Of a stretch of 64,000 bases of DNA, positions 27,583 to 36,251 are shown one piece after another (position 1 is the stretch's first letter; every line of letters starts with the position of its first letter). The position numbers and the translations under genes were made by a program. The stretch is from an uncultured Bacilli bacterium (GTDB lineage: Bacteria; Bacillota_I; Bacilli_A; RF39; UBA660), in assembly GCA_947585595.1 (NCBI GenBank), contig CANPXB010000004.1, forward strand, positions 1 through 64,000, given 5' to 3'. Under the pieces are notes generated by a model. The model searched no databases and was not told the DNA's origin. It saw nothing but the letters and a program-made list of their open reading frames with translations.

Positions 27583-29088
27583 CTAATTTATATTAAATAA
27601 AATATCGGTATCTTTCATTTCTTTAGGAATGGCTATATCCATATAAGTTAGTAAGGTTGGAGCAAAACTATATAAATTACCATTATTAAGTTTTACTTTT
27701 TTATCTAAGATAATAAACGGAACAGGACTGGTTGTATTCTTAGTTACTATTTCATTATCACGGTTTATTATCATATCCGTCTTAGCATGACTACTAATAA
27801 TTACGACTTTGTAGAAGTTTTCTTCAGCTACTTCAAGGATTTTACCTAAACAGATATCAACAGCTTGTAAGCCGTTTATGGTAGCGCCATAATTACCAGT
27901 ATGTCCTACTTCATCAGGATTAGCAAAATTAACTAAAATGAAGTCATAATCTTTTTCCATACATTCAATAGCTGTTTTAGATATAGCTAAAGAACTCATT
28001 TCAGGTTTCATATCAAAACTATCTACGACAGGTGAATCAACGCAGAAAATATCACAGTTTTCTATTTCGTTATATTTTTCACCATTTAGAAAGTAACTCA
28101 TAGAATAGGTTTTAACACTTTCATAGATATGAGCTTGATTAAGTCCTAATTCAGACAAGTATTCACATAAAGTATGATTAATAACTTTAGATTCAAAGAA
28201 GTAATTACGACTTAGACTTTTATCTATTTCATATAAACTATATATTTTAATATTAGTAGGATAAGTATCAAATTCAATAAAGTCTTTATTAACCATAGAG
28301 TTTAGTAATTGAGTTTGATTACCTTTACTGAAGTTTAAGAAGAGAAAAGCATCACTTGGTTGAAGTTCAATAAAGTCTGGGGTTCTTAAGGGAGGAAGAT
28401 ATTCATCAGTTATTCTTTTTTCATAACATCGATCAATTGTCTCGCCTAGATTACCAGCTTCAATACCTTTACCAGTATAAAGTAAGTCATAATACATCTT
28501 AGTTCGACTATAATCTTTAGTATAATCCATAGCGTAGTATCTACCACAGATAGAGGCCAAATAGATGTTATTAGTAATAAGATCATTAATGCTTTTAATG
28601 TATTTATAGATAGAATAACGATCAGCATCTTTACCATCAGATATTAAATGAAGATAGATTTTGTTATCTAAGTTATAAGTATTTAGAAATTCAATAAATG
28701 ATCTTAAGTGACTAAGATGAGAAGATACTCCACCTTCAGATAAGAGAAAACTAATATGAAGATTCTTAGCACTATTACTTTTTAAATATTCAACCATTTC
28801 ATTAAATTTACCATTGTATTTTAAACGTTCTTTTTTAAAGATTTCATTAACATCACTTAAACGATTAGAAGTAAGACGACCAGCACCTATAAGTTTATGG
28901 CCAAGTTCACTACTACCACATTGACCTTCTGGTAAATTAGCAGATGGACCACTAGCTTTTAATAGACAATGAGGATATTTATTCCATATATTTATAAAAT
29001 TATTCATTCCGGCATTTTTTACAGCATTACCATAAATGTCTTCACGCATACCGAAACCATCTAATATAATTGCTAATATTTTTTTCAT
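27583..29088 (-). CDS. gpmI: Divergent cofactor-independent phosphoglycerate mutase (degenerate active site)
   Basis: 501 residues, full length for iPGM, which interconverts 3- and 2-phosphoglycerate using two Mn ions. The fold is recognisable: ILDGFG (Asp10), SSELGHKLIGAGR with catalytic Ser60, GRYYAMD, and NPDEVGH (Asp392, His396). Several normally invariant positions differ. The Asp of TADHGN is Ser433 in SSHAKT (His434 kept). The metal His of HTTNPVP is Asn451 (NTTSPVP). The substrate Arg pair of FRPDRARQ is lost (NFSKGNQTQ). The His of GGVHSH is Ser (GGVSSH). Activity is doubtful or altered. The start ATG at 29088 has AGGAG 7 nt upstream. Confidence 0.85.
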   Translation of the reverse strand: MKKILAIILDGFGMREDIYGNAVKNAGMNNFINIWNKYPHCLLKASGPSANLPEGQCGSSELGHKLIGAGRLTSNRLSDVNEIFKKERLKYNGKFNEMVEYLKSNSAKNLHISFLLSEGGVSSHLSHLRSFIEFLNTYNLDNKIYLHLISDGKDADRYSIYKYIKSINDLITNNIYLASICGRYYAMDYTKDYSRTKMYYDLLYTGKGIEAGNLGETIDRCYEKRITDEYLPPLRTPDFIELQPSDAFLFLNFSKGNQTQLLNSMVNKDFIEFDTYPTNIKIYSLYEIDKSLSRNYFFESKVINHTLCEYLSELGLNQAHIYESVKTYSMSYFLNGEKYNEIENCDIFCVDSPVVDSFDMKPEMSSLAISKTAIECMEKDYDFILVNFANPDEVGHTGNYGATINGLQAVDICLGKILEVAEENFYKVVIISSHAKTDMIINRDNEIVTKNTTSPVPFIILDKKVKLNNGNLYSFAPTLLTYMDIAIPKEMKDTDILFNIN

Positions 29089-29115
29089 TTTCATTCTCCT
29101 ATATTAATAATAGCA

Positions 29116-29156
29116 CAAGAAAAAAAGAAATTACAATATACTAAGGTAATTTCTTT
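29116..29156 (-). terminator. Intrinsic terminator after spo0A
   Basis: Minus-strand perfect 11-bp stem (AAAGAAATTAC / GTAATTTCTTT), 11-nt loop, then TTTTC. It begins 2 nt after the spo0A stop, so gpmI downstream may be transcribed only by readthrough or from its own promoter. Confidence 0.75.
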
Positions 29157-29158
29157 GA

Positions 29159-29920
29159 TTAATATGATGTTCTTCCCTGTTCCATCATTATTTTATCAAC
29201 GATTATAGCAATAAATTCGCCATTAGTTGGTTTAGCTTTATAGTAATCTACACAGTTAGAAAATAATTCATTAGAATATTCATAATTACCACGATCCCAA
29301 CCGGTTTCAATAGCACTTCTGATTGAACGTTCAATACAGCTTTCTTTTTTGGAAAATGATTTAGCTAACATCGGATATATTTCTTTAGTTATAGATGTTA
29401 GTAAAGATGGCTCTAAATAACATTCATAAATTGCTTTTCTGAGATAATGAAAACCATTTTTATCAGGTGCAATACCAAGTTTCTTTAAAATTTCAGCAAC
29501 CTGATCATAGATGGATAACTTTTGATAATTGTATCGTTCATTTTTACTCTTGATTTCTTCGAGAGATATTATTAAATCAGAAACAGAATAACTTTTAGGA
29601 ATAATATTAAATAACTGATATTCACTAGACGTTAGATTATAACAATCTAGTTTAATATTATCGATAATAATTGTTCTAGATAAAAAGAATTTATTAGAAT
29701 ATTTAGTTAATAAACTCAAGATATCTTCACCAGGCAAAGTACCATCTATAATAATAGCATCGATAGTAGAATTGATATCGTTGATGATATTTAAAGCATC
29801 TTTATAGGTATTTGCGCTGTATTTGATATTTACTTCAGTTGTTAATTGACTAATTTCGTCTTTAAGTCTTTTTAAATCTTCATTACTACATACTACCAAT
29901 GTATTTATGTTGTTTTTCAT
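29159..29920 (-). CDS. spo0A: Spo0A-like sporulation response regulator with divergent receiver
   Basis: 253 residues. The C-terminal ~110 residues are a clear Spo0A DNA-binding domain, including LGIAPDKNGFHYLRKAI, TKEIYPMLAKSF, ERSIRSAIETGWDRG and the final AKPTNGEFIAIIVDK. The N-terminal receiver (1-125) keeps an Asp in the phosphoacceptor strand (IIIDGTLPGED), but the acidic pair normally after strand 1 is replaced by Cys-Ser (VVCSNED). The conserved Thr/Ser and Lys positions are not obvious either. Phosphorylation control may therefore be altered. It sits between tpiA and gpmI rather than beside spoIVB. RBS AGAAAGAAG. Confidence 0.88.
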   Translation of the reverse strand: MKNNINTLVVCSNEDLKRLKDEISQLTTEVNIKYSANTYKDALNIINDINSTIDAIIIDGTLPGEDILSLLTKYSNKFFLSRTIIIDNIKLDCYNLTSSEYQLFNIIPKSYSVSDLIISLEEIKSKNERYNYQKLSIYDQVAEILKKLGIAPDKNGFHYLRKAIYECYLEPSLLTSITKEIYPMLAKSFSKKESCIERSIRSAIETGWDRGNYEYSNELFSNCVDYYKAKPTNGEFIAIIVDKIMMEQGRTSY

Positions 29921-29988
29921 ATCTTCTTTCTCTTTCTATATTGATATTTTATCTAGAAGACTTATGGTATTATGTTTTATTATGTCGA

Positions 29989-30738
29989 TTATATTATATT
30001 TTTATAAGTATTATAAATATTCTTTAAAGTTTCAATATTAGTTGAACTTTCTCCTAGTATTACACCGCTTAAGTTAGGTACTTCAGCAATATAATTGATA
30101 TTATGCTCATTAATACTACCTCCATAAATAATAGGAATATCAGTATTAGTAAGATTAAATATGCTATTATTTATAAAGCTAATATTAGAAGTTAATTCTT
30201 CTTTTGTAGGAGTTGTTCCACTACCAATTGACCATATTGGTTCATAGACAATAATTAAATCGGTTAGAATATTTTTAGGTAAATGTTTTAATAATGCTAA
30301 CTCATTAGTTAAGACTTCATGAGTTTTATTATTTTCTTTTTCTTCTTTAGTCTCACCAATAAAGTAAATCGGTTTAATATTGTATTTATATGCATTAACT
30401 ATTTTATTTAATAGAGTATTGTCATTTTCTTTTAAAATATGACGACTTTCATGATGGCCGACTAAAGCATAACTAACATTCAATGAACGTAGTTGTTCGG
30501 CGCTATTTTCACCAGTATGAGCGCCATTTTCATACATGGATATTTCTTGACTACCTAAGTTGTAATCAGTATTTAAAAAGATATATAAGTAAGTTGTTGG
30601 AGGGCATAATACAAGGGTTATTTTATCTGTTTGTTCTAACTTATTTAATTCTTCTTTTAACTCAAGAAAGTCTTCTTTAAGGAGAAGAGATTTAAAATTA
30701 CAGATAAAATATTTATTAGAGGTCTTCAATGTTGTCAA
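29989..30738 (-). CDS. tpiA: Triosephosphate isomerase (divergent)
   Basis: 249 residues, TIM barrel. Catalytic residues are kept: Lys of NFK (canonical NWK), His of VGHHESR, and Glu of VYEPIWSIGSG. Flexible loop 6 and YGGSI are recognisable. Deviations are CNFKSLLL for GNWKMN, GHHESR for GHSERR and LGESST for VGGAS. The start is uncertain: the frame begins at a TTG (30738), overlapping the end of pgk by 23 bp, and there is no in-frame ATG before the first strand. Converts DHAP and GAP. Third gene in gapA-pgk-tpiA. Confidence 0.9.
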   Translation of the reverse strand: MTTLKTSNKYFICNFKSLLLKEDFLELKEELNKLEQTDKITLVLCPPTTYLYIFLNTDYNLGSQEISMYENGAHTGENSAEQLRSLNVSYALVGHHESRHILKENDNTLLNKIVNAYKYNIKPIYFIGETKEEKENNKTHEVLTNELALLKHLPKNILTDLIIVYEPIWSIGSGTTPTKEELTSNISFINNSIFNLTNTDIPIIYGGSINEHNINYIAEVPNLSGVILGESSTNIETLKNIYNTYKNII

Positions 30739-31903
30739 TAGCAGGTAATCCTTCGTTAATTATATATTCTAGTGTTGCTCCTCCACCAGTTGATAAATAG
30801 GTAAATTTTTCTCCTAGTTTAAAATGTTTAACAGCACTAACGCCGTCACCACCACCAACTATTTTAATCGCGTTGGTATTAACGATATTATTTAGTAATT
30901 CTCTAGTACCTGTAGCAAAACGAATATCTTCGTATTTACCTGCTGTACCATTAACAAAGATTGTTTTAGAATTATCGATTATTTCTTTATATTTATTAAT
31001 TGTTTTCATACCAATATCAAGAATCATGTCGTCTTCTTCAACTTTATCAATATTAACATGTTCAATAAAGTCATTATTATATTCACGACCAATGATAGCA
31101 TCGACTGGTAACATAATTTTATCTTTATATGTAATTAATAAAGATTTTAATTTATTAATTATTTCTGGATCTCTTGTACGAAGAGAATTTCCGACATTAA
31201 AATTTAAAGTTGCTAGACAAGAATTAGCTATACCACCAGTGATAAGTAAGTGATCACATTTAGGTAGTAAAGCTTCAATTAAAGCGACTTTATCTTCAAC
31301 CTTAGCGCCACCCATAACAATGGTAAATGGCTTTTCGGCATTTAAAACATATTTGTCTAACATTTCTATTTCATGTTCAACTAAGAAACCAATACAACTT
31401 GGTAAGTATTTGGCAACACCATATGTTGAAGCATGTTTACGATGGGCAGAACCAAAAGCATCTAAGCAGAATACATCAGCAAGACCAGCCCAATACATAG
31501 CTAGTTGGGCATCATTACCGCTTTCTAGTTTATTAGGAACGTCTTCAAAACGAGTATTTTCTAAAACAAGAATTTCACCAGGATTCATATTTTCGATTTT
31601 AGCTTCTAAGTATAAACTACGTGGTTGTTTAGAAAATATTACTTTAGTTTGAACAAGTTTTTGAAGATGTTCGGCAATAGGAGCTAAGGAATTAGTAGCT
31701 TTATCTTCTTCAGTTTTAACTTTACCAAAGTGCGATAAAATAATTATTTTGGCTCCTTGTTTTACTAAGTATTCAATTGTATTTAAAGACGCAATGATTT
31801 TACTATCATCTAAGATTTGACCATCTTTAACTGGCACATTAAAATCGCATCTTAATAACACTCTTTTATTTCTTACATCGATGTCTTGAATTCTTTTTTT
31901 CAT
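30716..31903 (-). CDS. pgk: Phosphoglycerate kinase (divergent)
   Basis: 395 residues; converts 1,3-bisphosphoglycerate + ADP to 3-PG + ATP. Recognised by LLRCDFNVPVKDG, ENTRFED, DAFGSAHRKHAST, GGAKVEDKV and STGGGATLEYI. Less conserved than usual are SHFGKVK for SHLGRPK, VNGTAGKYED for WNGPMGVFE and GGGDGVSAV for GGGDSAAAV. The main substrate residues (Asp of CDFN, His of SHFG, Arg of AHRKH, Lys of GAKV) are present, so it is probably active. RBS GGTGATGG before the ATG at 31903. Confidence 0.95.
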   Translation of the reverse strand: MKKRIQDIDVRNKRVLLRCDFNVPVKDGQILDDSKIIASLNTIEYLVKQGAKIIILSHFGKVKTEEDKATNSLAPIAEHLQKLVQTKVIFSKQPRSLYLEAKIENMNPGEILVLENTRFEDVPNKLESGNDAQLAMYWAGLADVFCLDAFGSAHRKHASTYGVAKYLPSCIGFLVEHEIEMLDKYVLNAEKPFTIVMGGAKVEDKVALIEALLPKCDHLLITGGIANSCLATLNFNVGNSLRTRDPEIINKLKSLLITYKDKIMLPVDAIIGREYNNDFIEHVNIDKVEEDDMILDIGMKTINKYKEIIDNSKTIFVNGTAGKYEDIRFATGTRELLNNIVNTNAIKIVGGGDGVSAVKHFKLGEKFTYLSTGGGATLEYIINEGLPAIDNIEDL

Positions 31904-31967
31904 ACCATCACCATTTTCTATTATAAAATATGTATTTAACTAGTTCAATTTTTTAAGATTTTTCTTT

Positions 31968-31999
31968 ACAGAAAAAAGTGTCTATTTTTGGACACTCTT
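31968..31999 (-). terminator. Intrinsic terminator after gapA
   Basis: Minus-strand stem AGTGTC / GACACT (8-nt loop), then TTTTTTC. It starts at the gapA stop, so pgk and tpiA may depend on partial readthrough. Confidence 0.7.
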
Positions 32000-33012
32000 T
32001 ATTTATCAAGATTAAATAGTTTTTTAGCTGTACGCATCATTTGGGCAGTATAACCCATTTCGTTATCGTACCATGCGACAACTTTAACTAGTTGTTTACC
32101 ATCACTTTCTAGAACGTTAGTTAGTAAACCATCAACTGTAGCACCAACTTTTTTACCAAGAATATCACTAGAAACAATTGGGTCCATTGTGAATTTTAAA
32201 GTTTCGTTTTGATTATTAGTAAACAGTGTGTTGATTTCTTCAACTGTTGTATTACGAGCTAGTTCTAAAGTTACATCAACTACTGAACCATCTGATACAG
32301 GAACACGGAAAGCATTACCATCCATCTTACCTAGTAAACTTGGAATTACTAAACCAATAGCACTAGCAGCTCCAGTTGAAGCTGGAACAATATTCATAGC
32401 ACAGGCACGACCACGACGAGCTTTAATTCCTTTATTATGAGGAATGTCTAATGTTGCTTGATCATTAGTATAAGCATGAACTGTTGTCATGTAACCTTTA
32501 ACAATACCAATATTATCTTCTAGAACTTTTAAGACTGGAGCTAGACAGTTAGTTGTACAAGATGCAGCAGAAATTATTTCTTCAGTGCCATCTAAAGTAT
32601 CTGAGTTAACATTGTAAACGATAGTTTTCATATCACCTTTACCAGGAGCGGAAATAATTACTTTCTTAGCACCAGCTTCAATATGTTTATGAGCATCTTC
32701 TAATTTAGTAAATAAACCAGTACATTCTAAAACAACATCTACTCCTAATTCGCCCCAAGGAAGATTAGCAGGATCTTTTTCAGAATAAACTTTTATTCTT
32801 TTTGTTCCTTTAATAACTAGTTCATCACCTTCGAAGTTAATAATATCTTCATGGAATGAACGATGATTAGTATCATATTTTAATAAATATGCTAATGTTT
32901 CTGCATCTGTTAAATCATTGATGGCTACGATATCAAAATCGCTTCCGGTAATCATTTCACGGAAAGCTAAACGGCCGATACGACCAAATCCATTAATTGC
33001 TACTTTTATCAT
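31999..33012 (-). CDS. gapA: Glyceraldehyde-3-phosphate dehydrogenase
   Basis: 337 residues, standard NAD-type GAPDH. The Rossmann motif is NGFGRIGR (8-15), with catalytic Cys in SAASCTTNCLAPV (about 150) and His in TVHAYTNDQ (about 178). The C-terminal WYDNEMGY is intact. Unlike pgk, tpiA and gpmI, it shows no unusual substitutions. It starts 18 bp after the nucleoside kinase gene. Confidence 0.98.
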   Translation of the reverse strand: MIKVAINGFGRIGRLAFREMITGSDFDIVAINDLTDAETLAYLLKYDTNHRSFHEDIINFEGDELVIKGTKRIKVYSEKDPANLPWGELGVDVVLECTGLFTKLEDAHKHIEAGAKKVIISAPGKGDMKTIVYNVNSDTLDGTEEIISAASCTTNCLAPVLKVLEDNIGIVKGYMTTVHAYTNDQATLDIPHNKGIKARRGRACAMNIVPASTGAASAIGLVIPSLLGKMDGNAFRVPVSDGSVVDVTLELARNTTVEEINTLFTNNQNETLKFTMDPIVSSDILGKKVGATVDGLLTNVLESDGKQLVKVVAWYDNEMGYTAQMMRTAKKLFNLDK

Positions 33013-33030
33013 ATTCTACCTCTTTCTTTT

Positions 33031-34701
33031 CTACTCATAATTTTCAAAGACACTTTTGCCTATGAATTCTCTTAATATGGATTCATCAGTAACATAATCT
33101 GAAGGAATTGTAAAGAAACCTCTTAGGAAGTTTATTAAACGGCGAGCTTCATTATATGCGGTTGAATTACTCTTTACAGAATATAGTAATGGTTCAACAA
33201 AGACTTTTAGAACCCCTACTTCATATACTAATGAAGTATTAACGATTCTATCTACTTTGTTGATATATGGGAAGATATATTTTTCTTCACCAGCTCTTAC
33301 TGTATTCCAGTAATCAATAGTTGCACCAACATCTGTAGCTCTAGTTCTATTATCTCTTACAATTCTTCGCATTAATCTTAAATCAGTTGTGGAAATATAA
33401 TTATGTCTATCTATATTTATTGGTATAAATGGACTTAAATATACCTTATATTTTAATTTAGGATCTAAGTCAGGAGTCATGGCATCATTTATGCAATGTA
33501 ATCCTTCCATAATAATTATTGCATTATCACTTAGTTTAACTGGTTCACTTTCATATTCTTTTTCACCAGTAACAAAGTTATAGGTTGGTAAAGAAACTTT
33601 TTTACCATCTAATAATTCTTTTAATTGTTTATTTAATAGTTTTAAATCTAAAGCTTCTAAACATTCAAAATCGTAATTACCATTTTCATCTCTTGGAGCA
33701 TTCTTACGATCTTTAAAATAGTTATCAACCGAAATCATTAAGACTTCATAACCACGGCTTCTAAATTGTAAGGTTATTTTTTTAGTTGTCGTAGTTTTAC
33801 CTGATGATGATGGACCAGCTACTAAGACATAACGAGTTTTTTTAGCTATTACATCATCAACTAGTTCATGAAGACGATTATCAAAATCAGTTTCAGCTAT
33901 TTTAATAAAGTTTTCAATTTTGCAATCTGAGACCATTTTATTTAAATCAGCGATAAATGGAATATTTAAAGATTTAATCCATTTTTTGGAATCTTCAAAA
34001 CATTTAATAACATTTTGATAATGAATATATTCTGGTACTTTATATTTAGTTGTTAAAGATGGGAATAATAGGACTAATTTATTTTCGCTTAAATATACTA
34101 AGTCATATTTATTTAAACAACCTGTTGAATATGGCATATCAGAATAGTAATAATTAATATAATTACGTAATTTATGAACAGTAACGATTTTATTAGTTAG
34201 ATTATGAATATTTTGGGCTTTCTCTGTAGCTTTAACACGATTATAGTAACTAATAGCTTCTTTCTTTTCGACATTTAAGTCATATATACGTTCATCATTA
34301 ACGATTATTTCATTCATCTTGGTTTTTAATTTTTTAGCATCATTTAAAGTAAATTTCTTATCACTAATAATGGTCATATGTAAGCCATTAGCGATTGAAT
34401 GATCAAAAGTTACTTCATAGCCTTCGCCAAAAGTTTCTTTTAAAGCAACTTCAGTAACAAATTGCAAACCACATTTATTTATTTTAAAGCCATTAATAGT
34501 AGTATAGTCAATAAAGTTTAATTTAGTCGCACGATATATTTTAGTATCCATGGGGATAGTCTCATTATCTACTTCTACTCCGACAATACGATTATTCATT
34601 TTAGGTTGATATAACTTACTTAGTTCATAGATAGTAGTACCTTTTTCAACTTCAATGACTGTTCCATCATTAAAGGTTACATTAGTTCTATTTGATGACA
34701 T
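33031..34701 (-). CDS. Nucleoside (uridine-like) kinase with N-terminal TGS/ThrRS-like region
   Basis: 556 residues. The N-terminus is a TGS domain (about 5-65: NVTFNDGTVIEVEKGTTIYE). A region like the second additional domain of ThrRS follows (about 70-150; FDHSIANGLHM keeps a degenerate HxxxH). From about 285 onward comes a P-loop kinase of the uridine kinase/phosphoribulokinase class, with Walker A GPSSSGKTTT, ISVDNYFKDR and EGLHCIN. Such TGS-uridine kinase fusions are known in Clostridia and relatives; the exact substrate is not defined here. First gene before gapA in the same direction. RBS AAGGGTG. Confidence 0.85.
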   Translation of the reverse strand: MSSNRTNVTFNDGTVIEVEKGTTIYELSKLYQPKMNNRIVGVEVDNETIPMDTKIYRATKLNFIDYTTINGFKINKCGLQFVTEVALKETFGEGYEVTFDHSIANGLHMTIISDKKFTLNDAKKLKTKMNEIIVNDERIYDLNVEKKEAISYYNRVKATEKAQNIHNLTNKIVTVHKLRNYINYYYSDMPYSTGCLNKYDLVYLSENKLVLLFPSLTTKYKVPEYIHYQNVIKCFEDSKKWIKSLNIPFIADLNKMVSDCKIENFIKIAETDFDNRLHELVDDVIAKKTRYVLVAGPSSSGKTTTTKKITLQFRSRGYEVLMISVDNYFKDRKNAPRDENGNYDFECLEALDLKLLNKQLKELLDGKKVSLPTYNFVTGEKEYESEPVKLSDNAIIIMEGLHCINDAMTPDLDPKLKYKVYLSPFIPINIDRHNYISTTDLRLMRRIVRDNRTRATDVGATIDYWNTVRAGEEKYIFPYINKVDRIVNTSLVYEVGVLKVFVEPLLYSVKSNSTAYNEARRLINFLRGFFTIPSDYVTDESILREFIGKSVFENYE

Positions 34702-34827
34702 CTAATACACCCTTTCGTATTCTATTGTAATTATACTATATATTTAAGATAAATGTATATTTTTTTAGATTAATAAATTTTATCTTATGGTTTTATTATG
34801 TTATAATTTTGATGATTGAGGTGGCAT

Positions 34828-36213
34828 ATGAAGAGAAAAGTTAAACTTATAATTAGTTTAATTGTCTTTATACTTATTATTATTTTAATAAGTTTATTTG
34901 CATATGCTAATTTTACGACTCCTCCTTATATTAAGAATGTTCAAATAACTGATAGTATTAATTTTAAAGATCAAGTTATTTTCAATGTTGAAGTAGATAA
35001 TTATTTTTATAAGTTAAATAAAGATACTTGGTGTTATTTAACGATAGATAATAAAGTGCCTAGTGTAGATGATAGTGAATGGGTAAAAGCTAGTAATGGA
35101 TATTGTAATTTTACTGTACCTAGTGGAGATTATAAAATATATGTTAAAGATAAATATGGCAATATTAATGATATAGATAGTCAGAAAGTAGAAATAAATA
35201 AAGTATTAGAAATAAAAACTAATAAAGAGAATGTTTATTTATATAAAGGTGGTAGTGAAGTAATTAAATATGAATTAGTTACTTTAGGAGATATTAATGA
35301 AGATGTTACTTGGTCTAGTTCTAATGAAGATATAGCTAGTGTGGTAGATGGTAAAATAACTGGTAATAATTATGGAGCAGCTGAAATAACATTAAAGACG
35401 GAATCAGGAACTACTAATAAAGTAAATGTTTTTGTTTCAAGTTTTATTACTAAACCAGTAATTAATTTTAAAAAACCTTATGTTACATGTAAGCAATTTA
35501 CAAGTGAAGAAGCGGATTTAATTGATAAAATATTATTTGATCGAGTTGATACAGCTGGTTATGGAACAAGAGGTGGAGTTATTGCTGCGGCAAGATTCTT
35601 AGCTTTAGAGTTTAGTTATCGTATTCATTATTTTTCAGAGAATGGAAGACTTAATAATTATCCGCCTTATAAACACGTTGATGGTGAAGGAAGATATTAT
35701 CATCGAGGATTGTATTTAAATGAAAATGATTATGCCGGATTAGAAAAAGGAGCTATCTTAGCGGGTCCAGCTATGTGGGGTTGTGAAATACCAATGTATG
35801 TTAATTTACCTCAGTATAAATATGGTCATAGTTATCCGAATGGTTTAGATTGTTCCGGTTTTGTTACTTGGGCTTTATACAATGGTGGTATTGATGTTGG
35901 AGATTTAGGGGCTGGTGAGAATGCTAGTCATAAAGATTTAGATGATTTAGGAACAAAAGTTAAGATAACTAAAGATTTATTAAACTCTGGTAAAGTTAAA
36001 GTTGGAGATTTAATAGGTAATAATGGTCATATGGCAATAATAGCTGGTATTGATGATAATAATTATTATATTGCTGAATCACTTAATACAACAGCAGGAG
36101 TTGTTATTACAACAATGGCAAAGAGTAAATTACCTAGTAGTTATTTATATCAGCATATTATTTTAATGGATGAGGTATATAAAGAAGAAGGTAATTACAC
36201 AAATATGTGGTAA
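34828..36213 (+). CDS. Membrane-anchored cell-wall hydrolase (NlpC/P60) with Big-type domain
   Basis: 461 residues, starting at the ATG at 34828 (MKRKVKLIISLIV); the GTG at 34816 belongs to the RBS (GAGGTGG). An N-terminal transmembrane anchor (about 5-26) leads to Ig-like beta domains; residues about 125-210 (VTWSSSNEDIASVVDGKITG) are a bacterial Ig-like (Big_2) domain. The C-terminal NlpC/P60 peptidase has Cys342 in GLDCSGFV and His401 in NGHMAII, with Glu418 at the usual third position (more often His, Asn or Gln). It probably cleaves peptidoglycan stem peptides outside the cell. A plus-strand gene convergent with whiA. Confidence 0.88.
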   Translation: MKRKVKLIISLIVFILIIILISLFAYANFTTPPYIKNVQITDSINFKDQVIFNVEVDNYFYKLNKDTWCYLTIDNKVPSVDDSEWVKASNGYCNFTVPSGDYKIYVKDKYGNINDIDSQKVEINKVLEIKTNKENVYLYKGGSEVIKYELVTLGDINEDVTWSSSNEDIASVVDGKITGNNYGAAEITLKTESGTTNKVNVFVSSFITKPVINFKKPYVTCKQFTSEEADLIDKILFDRVDTAGYGTRGGVIAAARFLALEFSYRIHYFSENGRLNNYPPYKHVDGEGRYYHRGLYLNENDYAGLEKGAILAGPAMWGCEIPMYVNLPQYKYGHSYPNGLDCSGFVTWALYNGGIDVGDLGAGENASHKDLDDLGTKVKITKDLLNSGKVKVGDLIGNNGHMAIIAGIDDNNYYIAESLNTTAGVVITTMAKSKLPSSYLYQHIILMDEVYKEEGNYTNMW

Positions 36214-36215
36214 AG

Positions 36216-36251
36216 AAAAGATCTATAAGTTAAATGCTTATAGATCTTTTT
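36216..36251. terminator. Bidirectional terminator between the NlpC/P60 gene and whiA
   Basis: Long perfect stem AAAAGATCTATAAG / CTTATAGATCTTTT with a 7-nt loop, A-rich on the left and T-rich on the right so it works both ways. The whiA stop codon lies in the stem. Confidence 0.88.
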
